Shown here: positions 10,250 through 19,495 of the stretch, piece by piece | How the letters are laid out: each line of letters begins with the position of its first letter | Numbering within the stretch: the first letter of the stretch is position 1 | Notes under the pieces: generated by a model | The model's database searches: none | The model's input: only the letters and a program-made list of their open reading frames with translations | What the model was told of the DNA's origin: nothing | NCBI GenBank assembly: GCA_024742475.1 | Contig: JANSYI010000013.1 | Span: 124,001-188,000, forward strand | From: a bacterium | Lineage (GTDB): Bacteria > Myxococcota_A > Polyangia > Nannocystales > Nannocystaceae | Direction: 5' to 3' | Length of the DNA: 64,000 nt | Made by a program: the position numbers and the translations under genes

Positions 10250-11797
10250 ATGAGGGGATGGAGCGTAGTGGCGGTGCCGTGTCTGGTGCTCGCAGCGTGT
10301 GGGGCAGCCGGCTCCGACGGCACGATCGACTTCGGCGCCACCGAGGGCGGAGCGCTCGGCGGGAGCACCGGGGCGCTCGAAGAGGGCGAGGACGACGGCT
10401 CGAGCACGGGCATGGCCGATGCCGACGACTCCATCCTCGTGCCGCTTTCGGTCTCCAGTGAGGACGTGAGCGGACCGTGCACCGCGCTCGAGGACGGCGA
10501 GCGCGTCTTGGCGATCGGCTCCAACGCGGAGGCCTGGCTCGCCGTGGACACCGAGGAAGGAACGGTCATTCGAACGTTCGGTGTCCGCGGCGAGCGAGGG
10601 TTCACCGTCTCGACCCCCTCGCCCGTGCTCGCCGCGGTCGCCCTCGACGGCGACGCAGGCGCCTTCAGCACCCTCGATGGGCTCTTCACCGTGCAAGGGC
10701 CACGCGTCGACCTGCTCGCCTGGCCTGCCGACCCCCAGTCGATCGTGGGCCTGTGCGGCGACCTCTCCGTGGACGGCGATGGCCGCGTGCTTGCCGACGA
10801 CGTGTTTACCCGTGACCTCGGCCAGTGGTGGCGTTGGAACGCGCCCGAGGGGGTCAGCGGACCCTCGGCGGTGATGAGCATGCAGCCCGGCGCGTGCGCG
10901 GATCGATCGGGCGCCGGATACGTACTGCAGGGCGAGACGGTCTGGTCGGTGCGCTCGGAGTTCGTGGAGTCGCTGCCCGCCTTTGGGCCCGCGAGCGCCG
11001 CGGTCGGACACGACGCGTTTGGGCTGGCCACGATCGTGGGCGGTGCGCTCCATGTCGGCGCCCCCCACGGCGTCCCCTCGATGTTCTCGTTCGAAGCCGG
11101 GCCAGCGACGGGTTTGGCTGCCGACGACGACACCCTCTACGTGCTCGTCAGCGGGCGCGTCTACGCGATGCGCGACGGTGAGTTCGTCGAGCTGACCAGC
11201 GACGGCGCCTCGCTCGACGCTGACCTGCTGCACGGCGCGGGTGCAGGAGGCGTCGTCCTCGAGAGCCCCGAGGGCATCTGCTTCCGCGGACCGCAAGACC
11301 CGATCGAGCTGCACGGCGTTCGACCTGCCTCGCGCCGCCGCGTCCCGGACCTCGACGTCACCATCATCGCGGAGACCACTGCACTTCAGGCCACGCTCGA
11401 TGGGGCACCGGTCCCGCTCGACGTCGGCCCCGACGGGAGCAAGCGCTTCGTGACCGAGGGCCTCGAAGAGGGCTGGCACACTTTCGAGGTCTCCCACGAC
11501 GGGTCGCGACGCGTCGCAGACTTCGCGGTCGAGCGGCTCACCCCCGCGACGTGGGCCGAGGACATCGTGCCGCTCGTCGAAGAGCACTGCTCGGGCGCAG
11601 GCTGCCACGGACCCGACGCGGCCCCCGAACGTCCTGATCTACACACCTACGCCACGTGGGTCGACCTCGCCGAGACCGTCCGCACGCGGGTCGCGGTCAC
11701 GGCCGACATGCCCCCGTCCGGAGTCACGGACTGGGGTGTCGAAGACACCCTCGTCGTACTCGGCTGGCTCGACGCCGGCCTCCCTGGAGGAGAATGA
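10250..11797 (+). CDS. Lipoprotein with C-terminal CX4CH haem-like motif
   Basis: A 515-residue lipoprotein: MRGWSVVAVPCLVLAAC gives a signal with the lipidated Cys at 17. A Gly/Glu/Asp-rich linker follows, then a long beta-rich domain (about 60-400) with repeated short strands that could form a propeller. A C-terminal segment begins TWAEDIVPLVEEHCSGAGCHG and continues to WLDAGLPGGE. That last part resembles the cytochrome-like domains of planctomycete and myxobacterial secreted cassettes, but the Cys pair is spaced CX4CH rather than CXXCH. Haem attachment is therefore uncertain. It is the first gene of a four-gene run; its stop overlaps the ATG of the next gene (ATGA). Confidence 0.8.
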   Translation: MRGWSVVAVPCLVLAACGAAGSDGTIDFGATEGGALGGSTGALEEGEDDGSSTGMADADDSILVPLSVSSEDVSGPCTALEDGERVLAIGSNAEAWLAVDTEEGTVIRTFGVRGERGFTVSTPSPVLAAVALDGDAGAFSTLDGLFTVQGPRVDLLAWPADPQSIVGLCGDLSVDGDGRVLADDVFTRDLGQWWRWNAPEGVSGPSAVMSMQPGACADRSGAGYVLQGETVWSVRSEFVESLPAFGPASAAVGHDAFGLATIVGGALHVGAPHGVPSMFSFEAGPATGLAADDDTLYVLVSGRVYAMRDGEFVELTSDGASLDADLLHGAGAGGVVLESPEGICFRGPQDPIELHGVRPASRRRVPDLDVTIIAETTALQATLDGAPVPLDVGPDGSKRFVTEGLEEGWHTFEVSHDGSRRVADFAVERLTPATWAEDIVPLVEEHCSGAGCHGPDAAPERPDLHTYATWVDLAETVRTRVAVTADMPPSGVTDWGVEDTLVVLGWLDAGLPGGE

Positions 11798-12528
11798 ACA
11801 CCCAACCTCTCATCATCGTGTCCCTCGGCTTCCTCTTGACCGCCTGCTACGAGGGGATCACGCCGGGCGCCGAGACCGACGGACTTGACGCGCCCCCCTC
11901 GAGCGCAGGCGACGAGGCCGGAGCCTCGAGCGATGGCCCGGGCGAAGGCACCGACGCCGATGACGGAGGCGACAGCGGAGCGCCCAACCCCGATGGGGAG
12001 GGGCCTGCCGAGCTTCCGCAAGGTCGAACCATCCGCCGGCTCACCGCCGACCAGTACGTGCGCTCGCTCGAGAAGGTGACCGGCCAACCGTGGCCGGACT
12101 ATGAGCTGTACGCGGCCGCGATGGGCAAGGCGGACTTCGCCGAGATCACCGAGCACGACCAGACGCTCTCGGTCACCTTCGAGAAGTTCGCCAACGACGC
12201 CGCCATCGCCACATGCCGCGACGCGGTCGACACCGACGCGACCGAGGGCCGCGACACGATCCTGCGCTTCGCAGGCATCGAGACGGCCCCCGACGGCGCG
12301 CTGCTCCCCTCCTCGGAGGCCGACGTGCGCGCCAACATCCAGTACCTCTTCCTTCGCTTTCTCGCCGACGAGGTCGAGCTCGACAGCCCCCTCATCGACC
12401 CGTGGGCGGAGCTCGTGCTCGCCCCGATCGTACCGAGCGAGGACCTCTCGGCCGATGCTATCGGGCGGGAGCGCTGGGCCGCCGTGTGCGTAGGGCTCGC
12501 AACCCACGTCGACTTCCTCACCTACTGA
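11794..12528 (+). CDS. Lipoprotein of the DUF1501/cytochrome cassette
   Basis: A 244-residue protein starting at the ATG overlapping the previous stop; GGAGG lies just before it. Signal and lipobox are clear (GFLLTAC, Cys18). An acidic Ser/Gly/Asp linker (about 20-80) is followed by a globular part opening with RTIRRLTADQYVRSLEKVTG. This motif resembles the opening of the DUF1587/DUF1592-type domains found in planctomycete-style cytochrome proteins, which start with R-L-T-x-x-Q-Y. The product is too short for that full family, so it may be a trimmed relative. It lies 13 bases before the DUF1501 gene. Function unknown; export is inferred from the lipobox. Confidence 0.75.
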   Translation: MNTQPLIIVSLGFLLTACYEGITPGAETDGLDAPPSSAGDEAGASSDGPGEGTDADDGGDSGAPNPDGEGPAELPQGRTIRRLTADQYVRSLEKVTGQPWPDYELYAAAMGKADFAEITEHDQTLSVTFEKFANDAAIATCRDAVDTDATEGRDTILRFAGIETAPDGALLPSSEADVRANIQYLFLRFLADEVELDSPLIDPWAELVLAPIVPSEDLSADAIGRERWAAVCVGLATHVDFLTY

Positions 12529-12541
12529 TTCGGAGACCGCC

Positions 12542-13846
12542 ATGCACAGCTTCCTCAAACGTCGCGCATTCATGATGGGCCTTCCCGCTGCTGCCGCCGC
12601 CGCCAGCCTCGGCCGTCACATCTCGCCTGTGATGGCGATGCCCGGAGACGGTCATCGTTTCGTCTCGCTCTACTTCAACGGCGCGTGGGATGTCCTGCTC
12701 TCGCTCGACCCTCGTGACCCCGCCTCGAGCCCGGCGGGCATCGACTTGGGCACCGACGACCTCATCGCGGGCTACCAAGAGCCGGACGAGTGGACCTTCG
12801 GCGGCGCCTCCCACCTCATCGGCCCGGCGATGGTCGACCTTCAGCGCCACGCCGACGTCATGACGATCTTCAGGGGCGTCAACATGAACACCGTCGCGCA
12901 CCCGACGGGTCGCGCCTACGTCAACACGTGGATCCCACCGGCCGGCGTCGTCCCCAAGGGCGACTCGCTGGGCACGCGTATGGCCGCCGGCTCCAACTAC
13001 GAGGACTTCCTGCTGCCCAACGTCTCGATCGGGCTGCCCTCCTTCAACCACGCCTTCGCCCCCGAGGTGACGGGAATCGGAATGGGTCGGTCCACCGACG
13101 CGACCAACCTGGTCGAGCCGATCGCCACCCCCTTCAGCAGCGACACCGCGGCGCTGCTGCAGCAAGCCCGCGAGCAGTCGCAGAGCTGCATCGGCGCGGG
13201 CTACTCCGATCACCCGACCCCCAAGGTGAACATCGCCCGGGAGCGCGTGCAGGAGCTGCTCGGCATGCAGCTCGGCGCCGCGTTCGACTTCACCAGCGAC
13301 GAAGACATCCAGGGCCGCTACCTGATCAACAACCCACAGAACGGAGCCGAGGCCGGGGTCGTCGCCGCGACGATCTGGCGGCTGCTCGACCTGGGTCTAA
13401 CCACGTCGATCACCGCGCAGCTCCAAGCGGGGCTCGATACACACGATTCGCGCTGGGCCACCAATCAGGGGCCTCGCCAGCGCACGGGCTTTCGCTCGAT
13501 CGCCGCGCTGCTCGACGACCTGCGCACCACCGACCCCTCGCTGCAGAACACGACAGTGATCGCGCACAGCGAGTTTGCCCGCACGCCCAACATCAACGGA
13601 CGCGGAGGCCGGGACCACTGGTTCGCCAACTCGATCCTCGTGTTCGGTGGGGGCCTGCGCCCAGGCGTGTTCGGGGCCACCGTTCCAGACACGCTGGGGC
13701 TGACAGCGGTCAACCTGCAGACCGGCCTGCCCGACGACGCGGGTGAGGTCATCCGGCCCGAGCACATCGGAGCCACGCTGGCGCACGCACGCGGGCTCGA
13801 CTACGGAGACTTCCGCGTCGACCCCCTCACCCACTGGATCGCCTGA
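12542..13846 (+). CDS. DUF1501 family exported protein
   Basis: A 434-residue protein. The N-terminus (MHSFLKRRAFMMGLPAAAAAASL) has paired Arg before a hydrophobic stretch, resembling a twin-arginine signal although the motif is not canonical. The mature protein has the alkaline-phosphatase/sulfatase-like pattern of DUF1501: YFNGAWDVLLSLDPRD near the N-terminus, HPTGRAYVNTW, HSEFARTPNINGRGGRDHW, and FGGGLRPGVFGAT. The H-x-E-F-x-R-T-P and D-H-W motifs are the family hallmarks. DUF1501 genes usually sit next to DUF1549/DUF1588-type genes, as here. The biochemical role is unknown. A good ribosome site (GGAG) precedes ATG 12542. Confidence 0.88.
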   Translation: MHSFLKRRAFMMGLPAAAAAASLGRHISPVMAMPGDGHRFVSLYFNGAWDVLLSLDPRDPASSPAGIDLGTDDLIAGYQEPDEWTFGGASHLIGPAMVDLQRHADVMTIFRGVNMNTVAHPTGRAYVNTWIPPAGVVPKGDSLGTRMAAGSNYEDFLLPNVSIGLPSFNHAFAPEVTGIGMGRSTDATNLVEPIATPFSSDTAALLQQAREQSQSCIGAGYSDHPTPKVNIARERVQELLGMQLGAAFDFTSDEDIQGRYLINNPQNGAEAGVVAATIWRLLDLGLTTSITAQLQAGLDTHDSRWATNQGPRQRTGFRSIAALLDDLRTTDPSLQNTTVIAHSEFARTPNINGRGGRDHWFANSILVFGGGLRPGVFGATVPDTLGLTAVNLQTGLPDDAGEVIRPEHIGATLAHARGLDYGDFRVDPLTHWIA

Positions 13847-13861
13847 CCTCGGAGGACACCG

Positions 13862-15502
13862 ATGCAACGCACCTTCATCACCGCCGCCGCGCTCTTCGCC
13901 GCCGTGCTCACCGCTGGTACCGCTCGTGCCGACGAGTGTGCCCCTACCTCGAGCGTCGACCCCTTGCGTCTGCTTCGTCAGAGCTCGCTCGACCTGCGCG
14001 GAGAGGTCCCCTCGTTCGACGAGTACGAGCGCGTCCGGGCATCCGACGATCCACAGACCGAGGTCTCGCTGATCATCGAGGAGATGTTCGATGGAGACGC
14101 CTACCGCCGAACGCTACGCGAGTATCACGCGGGGTTGCTGTGGTCGACGGTCAACGAGGACATCCTCCCGCGGCTACCGTCTCCGCAAGCCCACATCAGC
14201 GCCTTCGGCAGCAGCTTGATCTGGCGCGCGGCGGGGAAGCGCAGGGAGTACCGTGGCGACAACATCGACTGCCTCGATCAGGAGCAACCCGCCGACGCCT
14301 ACGACGGGACGGGCCGTCCCACCGCGCTCGAGACCTACGACGACCCGGCCTGCCGCGGAGGAACATGCCAGCGCGAAGGCTGGGTCTGGGTCGAGCCCTA
14401 CTGGGCGCCGGAGACTCAGGTCCGCGTGTGTGCGTGGGACGCCCAGGAGTTCGAGGTCGGCGAAACCGGGGAGTCGTGCGACGACTACACCGTCAACGAC
14501 AACCGCTGCGGCTGCGGACCCAACCTCATCCGCTGCGGGCGCATCAGCAACTCGCTCGTCCCAGACGCCGACGAGGATGCTCGCGAAGCGCTCGCCGAGG
14601 AGCCGCTGCGCATCTTCGAGTGGGTGATCACCCAAGATCGCTCCTACCTCGAGGCCTTCACCACGCAGACCTCGTTCCTCAACGGACCGTCGGCCCACTA
14701 TTACGAGTGGCTGACGGGGGTCAACGACGAGGAGCGGGGCAACAGCATCGTGGGCTACGACAGCGCATACGGCGACATCCCGGACATCGGCTATCCCGAG
14801 CAGGACAGCTGGGTGCAGTTCGAGCGCGAAGGCAGCCACGCGGGCGTGCTCACGACGTTCGCCTACCTGATCCGCTTCGCGTCCAACCGCGCCCGAGCCA
14901 ACCGCTTCTACACCGCGTTCTACTGCGATCCCTTCGTCCCACCCGAGGGAGGCATCCCCGCCGAGGCTGGCGACCCGCCTGCCAACCTCCGTGAGCGCGA
15001 TGGGTGCGACGGATGCCACGAGGTGCTCGAGCCCGCGGCTGCACACTGGGGCCGGTGGCGCACCGGCGGCACCTACGGCTTGCTGCGCGAGGACCTGGTG
15101 AGCTTCGAGACGCCCCGAGAGGAGTGCGTGGCTTGTGCCGAGGGCACGGAGGAGACCTGCTCGGCGTTCTGCCAGTCGTACTACATCACCGCCGACAACG
15201 CGCACCCCGACGAGTTCGCCGAGTTCGCCGGGATGCCGCAGGCGGCGATCTGGCTCAGCGATGCGGAGAAGGACGCGCTGGAGGTCGGCCCGAGCGCCCT
15301 GCTCGACGAGCCGTCGGAGCAGCGCCGAATCGCGCAGTGCACGGTCCGCAACCTTGCGACCCACCTGTATGGGCGTGAGCTGGAGGCGGACGACCTGGCT
15401 TGGCTCGAGGAGCAGACCGACGCGCTGCAGTCGTCGAACTACAGCTTCAACGGCCTGTTGCGCAGGCTGATCGCCGACCCCCGCTACCGCTCCATCGACT
15501 GA
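13862..15502 (+). CDS. Exported CXXCH protein of the DUF1549/DUF1588 type
   Basis: A 546-residue protein with a cleavable signal (MQRTFITAAALFAAVLTAGTARA). The mature part opens with DPLRLLRQSSLDLRGEVPSFDEY, the pattern of DUF1549 (S-L-D-L-R-G-x-x-P). It continues with a Cys-rich insertion (many Cys between about residues 140 and 230), and near residue 380 has RDGCDGCHEVLEP. That CXXCH is consistent with one covalent haem and the DUF1588-like region. The C-terminus carries LIADPRYRS. Ribosome site GGAGG precedes the ATG by a few bases. It is the last gene of the cassette beginning at 10250. A role in periplasmic or surface redox chemistry is inference. Confidence 0.8.
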   Translation: MQRTFITAAALFAAVLTAGTARADECAPTSSVDPLRLLRQSSLDLRGEVPSFDEYERVRASDDPQTEVSLIIEEMFDGDAYRRTLREYHAGLLWSTVNEDILPRLPSPQAHISAFGSSLIWRAAGKRREYRGDNIDCLDQEQPADAYDGTGRPTALETYDDPACRGGTCQREGWVWVEPYWAPETQVRVCAWDAQEFEVGETGESCDDYTVNDNRCGCGPNLIRCGRISNSLVPDADEDAREALAEEPLRIFEWVITQDRSYLEAFTTQTSFLNGPSAHYYEWLTGVNDEERGNSIVGYDSAYGDIPDIGYPEQDSWVQFEREGSHAGVLTTFAYLIRFASNRARANRFYTAFYCDPFVPPEGGIPAEAGDPPANLRERDGCDGCHEVLEPAAAHWGRWRTGGTYGLLREDLVSFETPREECVACAEGTEETCSAFCQSYYITADNAHPDEFAEFAGMPQAAIWLSDAEKDALEVGPSALLDEPSEQRRIAQCTVRNLATHLYGRELEADDLAWLEEQTDALQSSNYSFNGLLRRLIADPRYRSID

Positions 15503-15667
15503 CCGCTCGGCGGCCGGGGATGGGACACGGGCGCGGGGAGATCACCCCGAGAGCACCACCGTGCCGCCGTCCAGCCCCGCGAACCCCTCAAAACCATGGG
15601 AGTTCGCGCGTGATCGATGACATCCGCTTGCTGCCCGCACCGGCACGATCCTGGGCTACCATGGCGC

Positions 15668-16324
15668 GTGGTGGCTAAGGGCCTCACTTTCGCGCTTCCC
15701 AAGGGGCGGATCCTCGAGCAGGTCATCCCCTTGCTCCGAGCCGCGAACATCGACATCGAGTCGGCGCTCGCCGGCGCCGGACGCAAGCTGACGCTCGACA
15801 TCGAAGGCGGTCACCGGCTGCTGCTCGTCAAGCCGACCGATGTGCCGACCTACGTGGACTACGGCGTCGCCGACGTGGGCATCGCCGGACGCGACACGCT
15901 CGAAGAGCAGGGCCGCGACCTCTACGAGCCGGTCGACCTGGGCATCGCGCCGTGTCGTCTCGCGGTCGCCGAGCCCGTGGACTCGAGCATCGCGCTGCGC
16001 CGCGGCACCCGAGTTCGCGTCGCCACCAAGTATCCCAACCTCGCGCAGCGTCACTACGCATCCAAGGGCATCGCGGCGGAGATCATCCCGCTGTACGGCT
16101 CGGTGGAGCTGGGCGCGCTCACCTCGTTGGCCGACCAGATCGTCGACCTCGTCGAGAGCGGAGAGACGCTGCGCCAAAACGGCCTCGTCGAGGTGGAAAC
16201 GGTCCTGAACGTGACCAGCCGTCTGGTGATCCACCCGCCGAGCCTCAAACTTCGCCCCGCGGTCTCCGAGCTCATCGAAGCCATCCGCGGAGCAGTCCAC
16301 GCTAGAAAGGCATCGGTGGCTTAG
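15668..16324 (+). CDS. hisG: ATP phosphoribosyltransferase, short form
   Basis: HisG condenses ATP with PRPP, the first step of histidine synthesis. The product is about 218 residues, the length of the short (HisG_S) form that needs the regulatory subunit HisZ. Recognisable motifs: LTFALPKGRILEQ at the start, DYGVADVGIAGRDTLEEQG (the family signature), PNLAQRHYASKG, LYGSVELG and DLVESGETLRQNGL. Two tandem GTG codons (15668, 15671) are candidate starts; no good ribosome site separates them. No hisZ or other his gene is in the window, so the regulatory subunit must be elsewhere if this form is active. The next gene starts on the base after the stop. Confidence 0.93.
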   Translation: MVAKGLTFALPKGRILEQVIPLLRAANIDIESALAGAGRKLTLDIEGGHRLLLVKPTDVPTYVDYGVADVGIAGRDTLEEQGRDLYEPVDLGIAPCRLAVAEPVDSSIALRRGTRVRVATKYPNLAQRHYASKGIAAEIIPLYGSVELGALTSLADQIVDLVESGETLRQNGLVEVETVLNVTSRLVIHPPSLKLRPAVSELIEAIRGAVHARKASVA

Positions 16325-17044
16325 GTGAGCCGAGGTTCCGATCGAGACGCAGACGCGCAGCGCGTCCGCACGACCGTACTCAACGATCTCAAGGTCCACG
16401 TCCGCCTGACGGACCAGGGCCACAGCCCGTCCGCCGAGGGCCTGCGGGCGCTCGCGGCATCACTGCCACCCCTGTCGGCGTTCTCCGACCACCGCTTCCG
16501 CTCGGTGCGGGTCGTACTGGACTGGGACCACCAGCTGCCCAGCCAGTACATGCTGTTGCGCGTCTTCGGCTGCTACGACGACGAAACCGACCGCCAGGTC
16601 CAGCGCCAGCTCGAGATGCGCGACGCCGAGATCGAGGAGATGAACCTCTACCCGGAGTTCGACACCCCCGACTACGGCGAGATCGAGGGCAGCGAGACCT
16701 ACGTCGGCGTGCTCAAGCCAGGCACCGCCACGTTCGAGGACTTCCGCTTCCTCAGCGGCTGGCGCAAGCAGGTCGAGCCCTTCGTCGCCGACGCGGCCGT
16801 CCGCTGCGTACGCGGCTACGAGGGCTACAAGAAGGCCCAGGCCTCACGCGCCTCCGAGGGCCTCGGCGGCCCGGTCATCATCGGCTGGGCCCCCCCATGC
16901 CTGGCCGAGACCGAAGACTGGGCGATCGAGATCTGGCTGCTCACCGAGTTCGACGGCCAGACCGGCAAGGCCCGCGTCTTCATGGTCGACCCCGCGAACG
17001 AAGCGGTGACCCGAGAGTTCACCACCGACGTGCAGCTCGCGTAG
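16325..17044 (+). CDS. Unrecognised soluble protein coupled to hisG
   Basis: A 239-residue cytoplasmic-looking protein starting with GTG immediately after the hisG stop (no gap), so translation is probably coupled. There is no signal or membrane segment. It is acidic and rich in aromatic residues: SVRVVLDWDHQLPSQYMLLRVFGCYD, an acidic middle (EIEEMNLYPEFDTPDYGEIEGSE), and a C-terminal part with GWAPPCLAETEDWAIEIWLL. I do not recognise the family. Coupling to hisG may reflect operon economy rather than a role in histidine synthesis. It converges on the next gene with 12 bases between stops. Confidence 0.65.
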   Translation: MSRGSDRDADAQRVRTTVLNDLKVHVRLTDQGHSPSAEGLRALAASLPPLSAFSDHRFRSVRVVLDWDHQLPSQYMLLRVFGCYDDETDRQVQRQLEMRDAEIEEMNLYPEFDTPDYGEIEGSETYVGVLKPGTATFEDFRFLSGWRKQVEPFVADAAVRCVRGYEGYKKAQASRASEGLGGPVIIGWAPPCLAETEDWAIEIWLLTEFDGQTGKARVFMVDPANEAVTREFTTDVQLA

Positions 17045-17056
17045 CTCGTCGACTGC

Positions 17057-19495
17057 TCAAAGCTCGAGGTCTCCGAGCTCGAGCTCTGCCCCGGGCTCCG
17101 CGGAGAGCGGCTCGGTGCGGAGCGTCGCATCACCCTTGGTCACGATGACCACGGTGGGACCCGGTCCGAGCCCCTCGAGCGAGAACCGTCCTTCCGCATC
17201 GGTCGAGACGGCGCGATCACTCCCTTCGGCCCGGCCGGCTTCGCTGCTGACTTCGACGCGGGCTTTCGCGACTGGACCGCCCTCGGAATCGACGACTCGA
17301 CCGCGCGCCACGGCCCAGGGCAAGAGCTCGAGCGTGACCTCGGCGACGTCCCCATCTTCGAGCCGCATGGTGTGGGACGCGACGCCCTGGGATGCCAAGG
17401 CCGTGACCGTGAAGTCCCCCGGACGCACGTCCTCGAGAATGAAGCGGCCGTCGTCGTCACTGACGTAGGGTCCGAGGACGCTGAGCCCAGTGGGGCGAAG
17501 CTGGAAGCGTTGCACGGGACGACCGTCGGCCAGCACGCGACCGCGCACCGAAGCGGGTTCGCGCAGCACCACCTCGAGGTCGGCGTCGGGGGCGAGCCCC
17601 TTCACCCCCGCACGTCCGAGGTCATCGGGTCCGGTGACGTCGACGCGATACGTCGCGGCGCTCGCCGAGGCAAGTTCGAACCGCCCTTCGGCATCAGTCA
17701 CGGCCTGCCGTGTCTCACCTCCCTTCGTCGGACGCACCTCGACGTGCGCGTCCGCCACGGGGGCTCCCTCGATGTCGACGACTCGACCTCGGAGAACCTG
17801 ACTCTCGCTGTCCACCACCAGTGAGACTTCTGCATGTTGATCGCTTTCGAGCTCGACCTCCTTCGGGCCCTCTACGATGGGAATCGATGCGCCATGATGC
17901 AAGACCTCGAGGCTCCAGCGCCCCGCTGGAACTCGGGTGAACTCGAACGCCCCACGCGCGTCGAGACCCGTCGCGGCGAGCCTTCGGTCGCCTTGGCGGA
18001 GGCCGACTCGAACCCCCGTGCGGTCTCCACCGCGATTGTCCAGCGTCCCCGAGCACGCCCCGGGAGCCTCGAGTTCGAGTTCCACCTCGGCCTCGCCCGC
18101 AGGTTCGAGCTCGACGGAAACCGAGCCGACGTGCCCGTCGTCGGCGCGGGCACGGACGACCCACGCTCCGGGGGGAACCGAGCCAAACAAGAAGGACCCG
18201 TCTTCCGCGACGACCACATCGAGATCCCGCATCGCCTTGGCGCGTGAGAAGTCGGCGACGGCCATCGGCCCCGCGGGGAGGCCGAGCGTCACATGGGTAC
18301 CTGCGCCGTCGCGAACATGACCGCGGATTCGCCCGCCTCGGGTCAGTCGCAGGTCGACCGGTTCGGGGTCGGCGCCGACCAGCACGGTGACTCCGGCGCC
18401 GACATCTCCCCTTCCGGCTGCCGCGTGCACCGACCAGGCACCGTCATGCAGCCCCTGGAGACGGAAGCCGCCCTCTTCGTCGGATAGCGCCTCGACCTCG
18501 CTGCCCGCCCGATGACGAGCCACCACCCGCGCCCCGGCGACGAGCGCGTCCGCGTCATCAAACACACGACCGGTGAGCGCATGGCCCGGCTTCACGACCA
18601 GCGTGATGCCGTCACGAGCTTCGAGGAGGCCGACCCTGACGGAGACCGGTGCGGGCGTCGACGCCGATTCGGTGCGGGCGAGGAGCTGGTAGGAGGCCGG
18701 GCGCAACGGCGCGAGACGAAACCGCCCCGTCGAGTCGGCACGCGTGCTCTGCTCCGCCGAGGCTGGTGTGAAGGTATAGCCGCTCTCTCGTGGCACGAGC
18801 ACCCCGTAGCTGACCAGCGCGTCGGGCATCGGGATACCGTGCTCGTCCTGCACGACCCCCTCGATCGACGCGCCGGGCAGGAGGTCGAAGTTCATGGTTG
18901 CGTCTTCGGTGACCTGCACGATGCTGCGACTGGGAAAGTAGTCATCCGATCGAGCTTCGATGCGCCAATGCCCGGCGGGGACGGTGACCGCGTAGCGGCC
19001 CTCGTCGTTGGCGCGGGCAATGGCGAGCGTCCCCGCCGAGACCACCGCCCCAGGCACGACGCCGCCGTAGAGGTCCCGAACTTCCCCAGAGATCGTATGG
19101 CCGCCGCGCTGCAGCGCGATCGTGCGTGTTTGAGACCCGACGACAACCCGCCTGGGCAGATAGCCGCGCCCCCCCACATTCACCCGCGTTGGAGCCGTTT
19201 CCGGCCACGACAGCTCTCCGTTCGTGTCGGACCACGCAAGGCTCATCTCCCCCCACCGCACTGCCGCTCCGACGACAGGCTCACCGGTTGCGCTGTCGAC
19301 GATGGACAGTCTGCGCCGGGCCGCATGCTCCTCAGGAGTGTCGTCCCAAGCAGGTCCCCTCCGGGCCTCCGCTCGGTCGGTAGTGGGGACGGGTGACTCG
19401 GAGGCGAATGGGGACAACCACCAAATCGCTCCCACGAGGCAGGCGATCGCAGCGGCGAGCAGCAGAAGCACGCGGGAGTTGAGGAGGCATCTCAT
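17057..19495 (-). CDS. Membrane-anchored protein with tandem carboxypeptidase-regulatory-like domains
   Basis: An 812-residue protein. An N-terminal hydrophobic segment (LLLLAAAIACLVGAIWWLSP) acts as signal or anchor. The rest is an array of roughly eight beta-sandwich domains of the carboxypeptidase-regulatory or Cna-B type, recognised by repeated patterns: G-x-V-x-D-x-x-G-x-P-V-x-x-A, then D-x-x-G-R-F-x-L/F (ISGEVRDLYGGVVPGAVVSA, GRVVDIEGAPVADAHVEV, GRFSLEGLGPG). Such arrays bind surfaces or act as extracellular spacers. The start codon overlaps the upstream stop (TAATG), so it is coupled to the small Cys-rich gene. It could be a cell-surface adhesin-like protein; no enzymatic motif was seen. 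Confidence 0.82.
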   Translation of the reverse strand: MRCLLNSRVLLLLAAAIACLVGAIWWLSPFASESPVPTTDRAEARRGPAWDDTPEEHAARRRLSIVDSATGEPVVGAAVRWGEMSLAWSDTNGELSWPETAPTRVNVGGRGYLPRRVVVGSQTRTIALQRGGHTISGEVRDLYGGVVPGAVVSAGTLAIARANDEGRYAVTVPAGHWRIEARSDDYFPSRSIVQVTEDATMNFDLLPGASIEGVVQDEHGIPMPDALVSYGVLVPRESGYTFTPASAEQSTRADSTGRFRLAPLRPASYQLLARTESASTPAPVSVRVGLLEARDGITLVVKPGHALTGRVFDDADALVAGARVVARHRAGSEVEALSDEEGGFRLQGLHDGAWSVHAAAGRGDVGAGVTVLVGADPEPVDLRLTRGGRIRGHVRDGAGTHVTLGLPAGPMAVADFSRAKAMRDLDVVVAEDGSFLFGSVPPGAWVVRARADDGHVGSVSVELEPAGEAEVELELEAPGACSGTLDNRGGDRTGVRVGLRQGDRRLAATGLDARGAFEFTRVPAGRWSLEVLHHGASIPIVEGPKEVELESDQHAEVSLVVDSESQVLRGRVVDIEGAPVADAHVEVRPTKGGETRQAVTDAEGRFELASASAATYRVDVTGPDDLGRAGVKGLAPDADLEVVLREPASVRGRVLADGRPVQRFQLRPTGLSVLGPYVSDDDGRFILEDVRPGDFTVTALASQGVASHTMRLEDGDVAEVTLELLPWAVARGRVVDSEGGPVAKARVEVSSEAGRAEGSDRAVSTDAEGRFSLEGLGPGPTVVIVTKGDATLRTEPLSAEPGAELELGDLEL

